Positions 22,761 to 31,389 of a DNA stretch of 64,000 nucleotides are shown here, piece after piece. How positions within the stretch are numbered: the stretch's first letter is position 1; each line of letters opens with the position of its first letter. The notes beneath the pieces are model-generated. The model was not told where the DNA came from, did not search any database, and saw nothing but the letters and a program-made list of their open reading frames with translations. Location of the stretch: contig CM037877.1 in the NCBI GenBank assembly GCA_021292165.1, positions 108,003,858 through 108,067,857 of the forward strand. Reading direction: 5' to 3'. The DNA comes from Shinisaurus crocodilurus. Taxonomy: Eukaryota > Chordata > Lepidosauria > Squamata > Shinisauridae. Made by a program: the position numbers and the translations under genes.

Positions 22761-23340
22761 AAGCTAGCTGCTCTTAGCCTCCAAATTGTAGGTCAATCAA
22801 TCTGGAAAATGCTTGCGAGCACAACCTAGGATTACACTCTAGAGTTTTAAAACTGCTTGCTCTTGTGTGGCAAACAGACAGCCCTTCTCAAGTCATTCTA
22901 TCCATAGCTTATTTACCAGGCTTTTGCTGTCAGTTCTTGGGGAAATTATTGTTAACTCACCGAGTCTTCCCTAAAGACTAATTCTTCTAGCATTCATCTA
23001 TGATACCAGTCAGCAAGGGGGGGGGGATGAAGCCCCCAGTCCTTCTAAAGCTTTCAACAAGACTCTCCTTTGCTCATCAGGGTTGGTTTAGTTGTGAGGA
23101 GAGAGTTCAGGTCTTGCTGAGGCTGAGCCCATTCCAAACATCACAGCTTTTGAAAACAAACATTACAACTAACTCTTAAACCGGCAGCTTTCTGGTCCCT
23201 ACCCCAATTCCTATGGCTCTTTTGTTTTCCCTCCCACTATGCAAATGAAGCCCTCTTGAGATTGCCTGCCTTGCATGTATTATAGTGTTATTTCCCCCCT
23301 CCCCCGCACTGAGGGCTGCTACTCAGACTGTTTCTACTAC
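22761..23340. other. No gene seen
   Basis: No gene. G-run at about 23020 and pyrimidine-rich 23290-23310. Confidence 0.35.
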
Positions 23341-23348
23341 CTTCAAAG

Positions 23349-23495
23349 CAGGGATGGGGACTCGGACTCGAGGACTCGACTCGTGAGTCGGACTGAGTCC
23401 CCCCTCTGACTCGACTCGGACTCGAGTCCCAATATTTTTAATGGGACTCGAGACTCGACTCGGGACTCGAGACCAAGGACTTGTCAACATCCCTG
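23349..23495. repeat. Self-contained terminal module of the ACTCG element
   Basis: This 147-bp stretch is itself bounded by CAGGGATG and CATCCCTG. Its right half duplicates the true right terminus of the element. It could be an ancestral short MITE or a duplicated end. Confidence 0.7.
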
Positions 23496-23689
23496 GGCTG
23501 TTGATGAGTCTTCTGGCTGTGCCAGGAGCGCGATCACCGGGGAAGAGTGCATGGAAGCGAGGAGCGCCGCTGCTCGGCCACTATGGACAGCTACCAGGAG
23601 CGCAGCCCCAACGATGTGTTGAGATTTATTTTGATGTGTTGTTGTGGGGGGTTAGGGTTAGGGTCAGACATTTTGGGTTTGGCTGCCTC

Positions 23690-23825
23690 TGCCTGCCTGT
23701 TTGGGGTTCCCTGCCTCCTCTGCCTGCCTGGTCTCTTCTTAACCAGTTCCACAGTTTGAATTGTCCAAGACAAAGGCCCCTGCCTGCCTGCTTTGGGGTT
23801 CCCTGCCTCCTCTGCATGCCTGGTT
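23690..23825. repeat. Internal tandem duplication in the ACTCG element
   Basis: TTTGGGGTTCCCTGCCTCCT followed by CTGC(C/A)TGCCTGG occurs twice about 95 bases apart, with CCTGCCTG preceding each unit. Confidence 0.75.
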
Positions 23826-24127
23826 ATTTTGGGTTTGTCTGCCTAGTCTGTTATTGCCAAAATCAGTTGCAGAGTTTTGAAATAAAAAGGCACACTTGTG
23901 CCTAGAATTTATTTAAGCCACACATCTGAAGTAGTCTTATTTTGTTGGGGGGAAACCCCATTGATTTTAATAGGGACTCGTGGAGTCAGTTTTGGGAGTG
24001 ACTCAGGACTCGGGACTCGGGAGTCACCATTTTGGACCAAGGACTCGGACTCGAGACTCGGGTCCAAAGACTCGTGACTCGACTCGAGACTCGAGACCAA
24101 GGACTCTTCAACATCCCTGCTTCAAAG

Positions 24128-24845
24128 ACTTACATAGCAATCCTGCTCTATAAAGCTTGCCTAACTCATGGTTGCCTGCAGTTCAGTGACTTAGGGCCAC
24201 GTGGCTCTTGACTAGAAGCTGGATGAAAGTTGTGTTACCTCATGGTGGTGGTGGTGATGGTGGGAAGGTAATGTAAATCCAGCCTGAGAGGAAAAGGAGG
24301 TGGCATAAGTTCAAATGCTGGTCTTCCCAAATGAAAGGGAGCAGGGAACTCAGGGACGGAAAGTCCCTCTCTGATGTGACTTCAGGCTGGTTGAGATGTT
24401 CATCACTCAGCACCCAAGCAATGATGCATGTGTGAATGAGCCAGAACTTTCATATCACTCAGTGTCAACTCAGAAGACACAATGCTTTTCAATGGGGACA
24501 GTCCACCCATTCAGCTGTGAGTCATCGTGTTGTTGAATGAATGATCAAGTGATGTGACAAATTTAGACAATCTGCGGAGCCAATTTTAGGCACTTTATTA
24601 ATGACAATAAGGATGATGATATGCATGTGTAAGCCAGCCCTTACAGAGCTAAGGAAAAATACTGCCCCAGTTCTTTTGCTTTGGAATACAGTTTTCATCC
24701 TGCTGGGGAGAAACTGCAGAAGAAAAATCGGCCAAGATCAGGCAGAATTCTCCCTTCTCATTGGCACCAACGACAGTTTGGAATGTAATTTAAGTGCCCG
24801 CTGAGGGAATGAGAAAGGGAGATGGGTTTGCATCCCCACAGTTAC
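24128..24845. other. No gene seen; possible inverted-repeat fragment
   Basis: 24400-24640 contains ATGCATGTGTGAATGAGCC and ATATGCATGTGTAAGCCAGC, resembling the ends of the element at 15248-15502. No gene. Confidence 0.35.
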
Positions 24846-25135
24846 GGGCCAGCCCTACTATTTGGCAGCATGAGGCAGCAGATGCTGGGAGACAAGGAAC
24901 AGCAGCAAGGTGTTGGAGAACAGAGAGAGGTGTGCAGTGCAGCCTGACCTGAGCCCCCTAAGGTAGATTACTGCCCTCAGGTGTGCTGGAGGACACTGTC
25001 CTGTCACCAGCGTTGAAGTAAGATGCCACTGCCAGTCTGGTCAGTTCCTGTACTTGTATTTATGTGTGTGTGCGGGGTGGTGGTGGTGTACTATCTTGTC
25101 TGCCTCAGGCAGCAAAATGTCTTGATCCAGCCCTG
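24846..25135 (+). repeat. Family U3 copy A
   Basis: Begins GGGCCAGCCCTACTATTTGG and ends CAGGCAGCAAAATGTCTTG then ATCCAGCCCTG. The same sequence in reverse follows at 25168-25477, so the two copies form an imperfect ~300-bp inverted repeat with a spacer of about 30 bases. The ...CCAGCCCTG end is hAT-like. Confidence 0.6.
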
Positions 25136-25167
25136 CATGGTTAACTCTGTACACAATTCTCACATGT

Positions 25168-25477
25168 AGGGCTTGTCCAAGGCATTTTGCTGCCTCAGGG
25201 GAAGGGCAAGATGGCGCTCCCTCCCCTTTCTACATATAGAAGCCAGCTGGACTGTCAGTTGAACCTTACTTCAACACTGGCAAAGGGATCGTGTCCCCCA
25301 CCACACCTGAGATAGCAGGCTAGATTAGGGGACCCAGGACAGGTTGTGTGGCATATACAGCTCTGTCCTCAAACAGATGGAAAAAGCCAGGGAGTTCAGA
25401 AGGCTGCCACCGCTGCCCCCCAGCATCTGCCACCTGAGGTGGTTGCCTCACTTTGCCGAATGGTAGGGCCGGCCCTG
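25168..25477 (-). repeat. Family U3 copy B (inverted relative to A)
   Basis: Starts AGGGCTTGTCCAAGGCATTT, then TGCTGCCTCAG, and ends TTTGCCGAATGGTAGGGCC then GGCCCTG. It mirrors copy A. No target duplication was found. Confidence 0.6.
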
Positions 25478-25479
25478 CT

Positions 25480-25966
25480 ACCACAATTGCCTTTTCAGTG
25501 ACAATGTTCCATCTGCACCTAACAGATGGGAGCAGACATCCTTGCAGCAGGGAAATAGCTGTGCTGATAGCTCTTCCCCATCCTTTAAAACAATCTGTTT
25601 AGTTGTGCCCTCCAGCACAAGAGCTGCAATGCACAGCCTCCAAAGAATGATTAAAATCAAAAGCAGTGAAGCTGAACAAAAGGTTTACAAAGTGGCGGGA
25701 CAGAGACTCAGGGACAGAGGAAAGGGAAAGGTTTCCCTGTACTCACCATTTTTACAGAAAAGGTTGCTATAGGAGTGTTCCCATGTTGGAGTACAGTGTG
25801 TGATGAACAGCCTTCAGTGATGCAGCTAGGTAATTTCAGACTTAATGGAGTTACGGGTGCCCTTTAGGCAGCCCTGCATAGTACTTCAGTTGTGAAGCAC
25901 ACAATTATTTCCCCTGCCCCCCCCCCCACACACACATTGCCTACAACTACTTTTACATTCCTGATA
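25480..25966. other. No gene seen
   Basis: No gene; C-run and CACACA at 25912-25935. Confidence 0.35.
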
Positions 25967-25974
25967 TGTTAGAT

Positions 25975-26110
25975 CAGGGCTCTCCAATCTTGGGTCCCCA
26001 GATGTTGCTGAACTACAGCTCCCAGAATCCCTTGCCATTAGCCATGCTGGCTGGGTATGCTAGGAGCTGTAGGCCAGCAACATCTGGGGACCCAAGGTTG
26101 GAGAGCCCTG
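25975..26110. mobile_element. Palindromic hAT MITE (136 bp)
   Basis: CAGGGCTCTCCAATCTTGGG is mirrored by CCCAAGGTTGGAGAGCCCTG. The flanks TGTTAGAT and TGTTAGAG match at 7 of 8. Core CCCCAGATGTTGCTG and CAGCAACATCTGGGG. Confidence 0.85.
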
Positions 26111-26214
26111 TGTTAGAGCAACAAATAAGCAAAAAAAGTTTGCCACTCTGATTTTTTTAAAAAGAAGTACTCTGAGCACGTGCTAAACACATTGACTTGG
26201 GATTAAGCACCATT

Positions 26215-26606
26215 TTTAAGCTCTTCTAGATGAAGCTTTTATTGTGTGCTCACTATTCCTCACTTGTAGTAGTTTACGGGTGCTTTAGATGACTTTGGCA
26301 CCCTCCAGTGTCTCTCCCAGGCTTTCCAACCGCTTTTCCTGTTGATATTTTTTTGAGCCGGGAGAATGTAGTACTTTTTGGAATCATGAACGGGAACTGT
26401 CTGTGTAGTCGCATCATTCTGCTTTGTTTCACTATGCCTTAGTGCAGTGTTCTCCAACCTTGGGTCCCCAGATGTTTTAGGCCTACAACTCCCAGCATGC
26501 CCCAGCCAGCGTTTAGGCTGGGGCATGCTGGGAGTTGTAGGCCAAAAACATCTGGGGACCCAAGGTTGGAGAACACTGCCTTAGTGCTAGCTAGAGAAGC
26601 CTCCAA
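26215..26606. mobile_element. Degenerate copy of the 56539 element, split by a MITE
   Basis: TTTATTGTGTGCTCACTATT, CCTCACTTGTAGTAGTTTAC and GGGTGCTTTA align with 56555-56605. TGCTAGCTAGAGAAGCC at the right matches the right terminus at 56870-56889. The palindromic MITE 26445-26578 sits inside it. Confidence 0.55.
26445..26578. mobile_element. Palindromic hAT MITE (134 bp), near-perfect
   Basis: CAGTGTTCTCCAACCTTGGG at the left is exactly mirrored by CCCAAGGTTGGAGAACACTG at the right. A perfect 8-bp duplication CCTTAGTG lies at 26437-26444 and 26579-26586. Almost the whole element folds on itself. Low arm divergence suggests a young insertion. Confidence 0.92.
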
Positions 26607-26609
26607 GTA

Positions 26610-28970
26610 ATCACGCAGAAAACCAAGAGGCAATGCAATTTGATCTCCATAGGAATAAGCTTGCACCCCCATGTTCCTCCCCCCCCAGGTAAATACAATA
26701 GGTATTATGTGGGGGCATTTAGGTGGCCAGGGCAGGTATTGCTGTATGTGGAAGAACTTTTGTACTGAGGAAGTTTGGGTGGGGAGGAGAATAATGTCGC
26801 TATCCGATGGATCCCATCGGGCTCCACCCACCAATGTAAAGGTTAGGTAGTGGAACGTACTGAAAGACCAGAAAGGAAAAATCAGGTGTGTAGAGATCCA
26901 ACCAACCTTAATTCCACAAAAGAATCCAAAGGCACAAGTAGTGGATTAAAAAGCCTCACCTAGAAAAGCTCATATATATTTAAACTAAAATTTGTAAAAT
27001 GAGTATATGTAATCATGTACATGCCTGACCAGCTACCCCCCAGACCATATTTAAAAAGAAAGAAAGAAAGAAAGAAAGAATGTTCTAGCAACCTGTGTCA
27101 GCCCTGTTGGTTCCTGGCATGCCCATGTCAGTCCAGGTGCTAGCGATGGGCTTGTTTGCCACTGCCCCCGCCATCTGCCACTCTCTGGGAAGTTATTTGG
27201 GTGGGCGGCTGGGCTGTGAGGTCCTGAACTTTGGCCCGAAGGTCCAGTCCTGCACTACTGACAGCCTTCAAAGAATTTAAGAATATAAAATTGGTTAAAA
27301 AATCTTCACAGACTTTCAGGCATGGATAGAGGAGAGTTATGTTGCCTGATGTCATAAAGTAAATACATCTCTACAATAAGGATACCATACTTGGATACTC
27401 TAGCGCAAATTATCAATTATCACTATCTGAGGTACTTTTTCCAAGAACAAAATAGGGCAGTTTGGTAAAACACAATATCCCCACCACAGAAGTGCAACTT
27501 TGAAGAAAGATATACAAGTGTTCTTGTGCATGGATATTTTATTTTTATTTCTTATTTTATGTATGTTGCACACATATTTTTATGCATCTTGTATACAACC
27601 AATAAGAAACAAATGCACCTTATAAAAGTGTATTTGTGTGGGAAGGTTCCACGTGAATTCCCATATGCTTTTTTTTTAAAGATGCTTTGTGGAGTGAAAA
27701 ATGCAAATGAAGAAGGGAAGGGAATCCCAAGGAGAACAAATGTACTACTGGCAGCAGCCACGTGGAGGTGGCCCAGCTATGACGAATTGTCTTAGATCTG
27801 TTGGATTTTGTGCAGGCCAGCCTTTAATATATATTTTTTTAGCCCCCTGATGTGGAACTAAAAGAAGACACCTTTACCCAACAGCTCTGCACTGAACTGG
27901 GGGAGGAGCTCTTTTCTATCACAATTTAAGGGGAATGAAAGGATCTGTTCTTATTCCAGAAACATCACTCCAGGAGGAAGGAATGTTTGGCCTTCTCTTC
28001 CTCTGGCATGGGGCACTTGCTGAGAGAAGCTTCCCGTTGTGCTGTTTTGCACTCGCGGCCTCTGTAAAGCCTCTTTCTATGGAAGGAGCTTTGGCTCAAA
28101 AATGAGCTCTTGGAAATCAGATCCACCTCCCAGGATTCCATCCAAATGTTCCTCTGCGCTAGTGAAACACAGAACAAGAAGTGAAATGAGAGACAAGTTG
28201 CATCACAAGCGGCTGCAGATAACAAGGAAGGCTTTGTTAAGAACTTGCAGTAAATATTTTCTCCTATTAGTGGAGTCATCCTCCCAGTCTGACCCTAGCA
28301 AGACGTCCACCTGGATTATGGATTTGGAATGTTTCGGTAGACCCTAGCATTTGTTTGCCATCTCTCTCAATCTCTAGCTGGATCGACACATGGGGCTGGC
28401 AAATTTGACAGTATCACTTAAACTGCAGGATAACATTTTGAATGCCCCCATCTAACCCACCCACCCCAAATCCTTCACTGCAAGTAGAAAATTGGTAGAG
28501 CAGGAAAAGGGCTTGGCTACAACAAACTCTCTCCATGTTATGCTAGGTGTTTGTTTTCTCCTTCCAGGAAATTTTAATGGGGGATAGCATTAAAGAATGT
28601 TATTCTCCCTGCTGCAGTCTGTAAGTGTGCATTCATTCACCTCTATTGCGTCAGGATTGTAGGCTCCCCCATTGGCAGAAATATAATTGATGAGGCAAAG
28701 TTGTGGTTCCCAATCCTATCTTTGCATTTTAAGAACTAATGCAAAGGCTAGGGGGCTTTTGCAGAGGAAAATTGGCAATGGGAGGGGTACTTAACTTTTC
28801 CTCCACCCGCCACTGTTCATCTGCAACCTCCTCCTTGCTGCCATTTTTTTCATCCTTTCTCCCCCAGCCAAGCTCTGAGACAAATGCCACTAACTGGACA
28901 TGCTTCAGTACTGTCTGAACAGTTCTATTGAAAACTTTCTCAGTTTTAAGAGATCTATGTTTTCACAAAG
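26610..28970. other. 2.3 kb without a supported gene
   Basis: Contains an AAAG microsatellite at 27057 and AT-rich DNA at 27500-27660. The open frames are short and without family motifs. No exon could be supported. Confidence 0.35.
27057..27080. repeat. (AAAG)n microsatellite
   Basis: Five to six units of GAAA. Confidence 0.95.
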
Positions 28971-28978
28971 ATCTACAT

Positions 28979-29345
28979 CAGGGTGGGCAACTTGTGGCCC
29001 TCCAGATGTTTTGGTCTGCAGTGTGGTACAGTGGTTAGAGTGTTGGGCTAGGACTTGGAAGAGCCAGGTTCTACTCCCCATTTGGCCATGTAGCTCACTG
29101 GGTGACTTTGGGCCAATCACTGACTCTCAGCCTAACCTACCTCACAGGGTTGTTGTGAGGATAAAATGGAGAGGAGGAGGACCATGTAAGCCGCTTTGGG
29201 TTCCTTGCAAGAGGAAACAAGGTGTGATATAAATGTAATAATAAATATATAAACAGCCATAATTCCTCATCATTTGCTATGCTGGCTAGGGCTGATGGAA
29301 TTTGTAAGCCAAGACATCTGGAGGGCAACAAGTTGCCCACCCCTG
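28979..29345. mobile_element. hAT MITE split by a Sauria SINE
   Basis: Left part CAGGGTGGGCAACTTGTGG with CCTCCAGATGTTTTGG. Right part AAGACATCTGGAGGGCAAC with AAGTTGCCCACCCCTG. A perfect 8-bp duplication ATCTACAT at 28971-28978 and 29346-29353 shows the whole unit is one insertion, into which the SINE (29019-29251) later jumped. Confidence 0.9.
29019..29251 (+). mobile_element. Sauria-type SINE, copy 3 (nested in hAT MITE)
   Basis: GTGTGGTACAGTGGTTAGAG is box-A-like and AGCCAGGTTCTACTCCCC is box-B-like. Body TGACTCTCAGCCTAACC and GGTTGTTGTGAGGATAAAAT; tail GGTGTGATATAAATGTAATA. Confidence 0.9.
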
Positions 29346-29359
29346 ATCTACATTTTCAT

Positions 29360-29545
29360 TCACAAGAAAGTGGTGTCCTCTGTAGAGATGGTGACATTCT
29401 AAACTCAATAGTCAACTTTTGAATCAATCTAGTGACTGTGAAATTCCTTCTGGTTCTTTGTGTGTGTGTGTAGCAGTAGCTTCTATAGTGAGTAATAACT
29501 TTTCCCAACAAAGCCTTCCAATACCTTCCTCTAATTCCAGCAGAA

Positions 29546-29589
<44 letters not shown>

Positions 29590-30288
29590 CATCCATCCAT
29601 CCATCCATCCATCTCCAGAAGCATATTAAATATTACATACCCTCCAACATTTCACAGATTAAAATAGAGAAATGCATGTGAATTTGTAAGAGGTATGGTT
29701 AAGCAACATGAAGATGTGATCATGAGGGTGTGGCTGGGCAACATGAGGGCGTGACCAAGGGTGTGGCCAGGCAACCAAAGGGCATGTTCAAGTACTAAAG
29801 TTATTAGAGGAAACACACAAAATCTTATATATTATAATTATTACATTATTATATATTATTTTATAATGTTTTATAAGTGGCTTTTGTAATACTGTTTTTA
29901 CCTTACTTAAACCCTTAATTGTTGATATCTGGTGTTTTTCAGGGGGTGGGGGTCAGTGCTTGCAGGGCAGTCTCTTTCTTTTTGTTTTAAAATGGTCAGG
30001 ATTGGCACAAATTCAACAGGTAAAGCTTATCTACCCACCCCATCCCCCCAAACATGGAGCTTCAGAGAGAAGAGGAAGTTTCTTGCATTTCCTTCTGACA
30101 CTGTATCTCACCTGTTAGTTAGAGGCACAGTCAGCTCTGTTAGGAAATAAAATCTTTGGCAATATAAAGATAGGAATCATGTGATAAATTCCCTCATTCA
30201 CCTCTCCATTGGCAGAGCACACACATCCTTGGGTCTGTTCCCTCCCTGCTTACTGTGGGCAGCCGTTCGAGCCTAAGCAGAGCTATTT
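29360..30288. other. No gene seen
   Basis: Holds an ATCT/ATCC microsatellite and two near-duplicate phrases at about 29725-29785 (AACATGAGGGCGTGACCAAG, GGGTGTGGCCAGGCAACC), suggesting a small internal tandem. No gene. Confidence 0.4.
29549..29612. repeat. (ATCT)n(ATCC)n compound microsatellite
   Basis: About ten ATCT units switching to five ATCC units. Confidence 0.95.
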
Positions 30289-30368
30289 TAAAGGGGCCAT
30301 GGGCAAAATTGCAGCAAAGCTAAAAGTTTTAGCTAGCTTAGCTGCAGTTTTGTCCATGGCCCCTTTAA
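30289..30368. repeat. 80-bp imperfect palindrome
   Basis: TTAAAGGGGCCATGGGCAAA is mirrored by GTCCATGGCCCCTTTAA. The inner arms GCAGCAAAGCTAAAA and TTTTAGCTAGCTTAGCTGC also pair. A small fold-back, possibly a MITE. Confidence 0.7.
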
Positions 30369-30919
30369 GAGCCTGCCCTTTAGATGCTGGAGGCAGGGGA
30401 ATTCGGGACTCAGCATAACAAAGTGAGAAGCTGTGATGGCTTAAGGGTTTTCAGGATGGTCCCCGCATTTTCGGGGCAGTTGGAGACTATGAAATTATGC
30501 ATGAAGAGGCCATAGCGAGGGTTGGTCTGACTATGTCCTTGGTAGAAACAGGAGGAATATCTTCTGGTACTGTGCCAAAAAATTAGTTTGGATTAGTAAC
30601 TGTTACTATGTTTGGGAAGCTGCTACATTTTGTAAACAAAGTTTCATTCATATTTCCCATTGATTTAAATGGAAAAATCACAATGTGCCTATAACTTTCA
30701 CCTTTTTTGGACAGACTTGGATGAAATTGGCAGGCAGGGTAGCCCCTTCTGAGGGGAGGAAGCCTGAAAATTCCAGAAAATAGGTCTAGGGTTGTTTCTT
30801 TATGGTAGGCACCTTTAAATTTGGAGCATTTAAAAGGGTTTCTGCTGCCCTGCCACGTGTACATGTGTGTGTGTGTGTGTACTAAGTATTGAAGAAAACT
30901 CACTGGAAATATATGTTCA

Positions 30920-31140
30920 CAGGAACATAAAAACATAAGGAGAGCCATGCTGGATCAGACCAAAGCCCATCTATTCCAGCGCCCTGTTCCCACTGGAACC
31001 GTAGGCCTCTGGTCAAACCAGAGGCCTATGGTTAGCCCACAACAGGACATGAGGTCAATAGCACAATAGCTCATGTTCCCCAGCAACTGGCATTCAGAGG
31101 CATACTGTCTCTGATACTGGAGATACTAGTCATCACAAAT
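30920..31140 (-). mobile_element. CR1 LINE 3' fragment with an extra hairpin
   Basis: GAACATAAAAACATAAGGAG, GCCATGCTGGATCAGACC and CATGTTCCCCAGCAACTGG are reversed CR1 3' sequence. A stem at 30997-31013 and 31017-31033 (AACCGTAGGCCTCTGGT and ACCAGAGGCCTATGGTT) lies inside, one mismatch in 17. Confidence 0.75.
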
Positions 31141-31389
31141 AGCAATGCGTGAACATGCCCCGAGTGAATCCGACCTTTAGTCAGAAAGTAACAAATTTGT
31201 CCAGTGTGAGCTCAGATGAGAGTTCTCTTTAAATACAAACTCTCTTTCTGTGTATAGGAGCTTTTGCATATGCACAATATCATGATGTGTCTTGGGAGTT
31301 GTAGTTTCTCAAATCGCATAGTGCAACATGATGTAATGCATCACCACGTTATGTTAAGGTGACCATTTTTTTCAAATTTAAAACCAGGA

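Larger units (their letters stand above)
23349..24119. mobile_element. ACTCG-array hAT element, copy 1 (771 bp)
   Basis: Terminal inverted repeats CAGGGATG and CATCCCTG are bounded by a perfect 8-bp duplication CTTCAAAG (23341-23348 and 24120-24127), diagnostic of hAT-type insertion. The left 147 bp hold 11 copies of ACTCG and the right ~150 bp hold 10, in the same orientation, with GACTCGAGTC palindromes. 23440-23495 is a near-copy of the right terminus ending CAACATCCCTG. The middle has TTAGGGTTAGGG, a TGGGGTTCCCTGCCTCC tandem and AATAAAAAGG. No transposase. Nearly identical to 36198-36969. Confidence 0.9.

Noticed and set aside
23650..23668. Interstitial telomere repeat
   Set aside because: Only about two TTAGGG units, present in both copies of the transposon, so part of the element.
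23441..23905. 154-codon open frame repeated exactly at 36290-36754
   Set aside because: The duplication is explained by the transposable element. The frame starts in the ACTCG array, and overlapping frames on both strands are equally duplicated, so conservation reflects DNA identity, not coding.
29549..29612. CRISPR-like regular repeats
   Set aside because: Uninterrupted tetranucleotide microsatellite without spacers, in a vertebrate genome.
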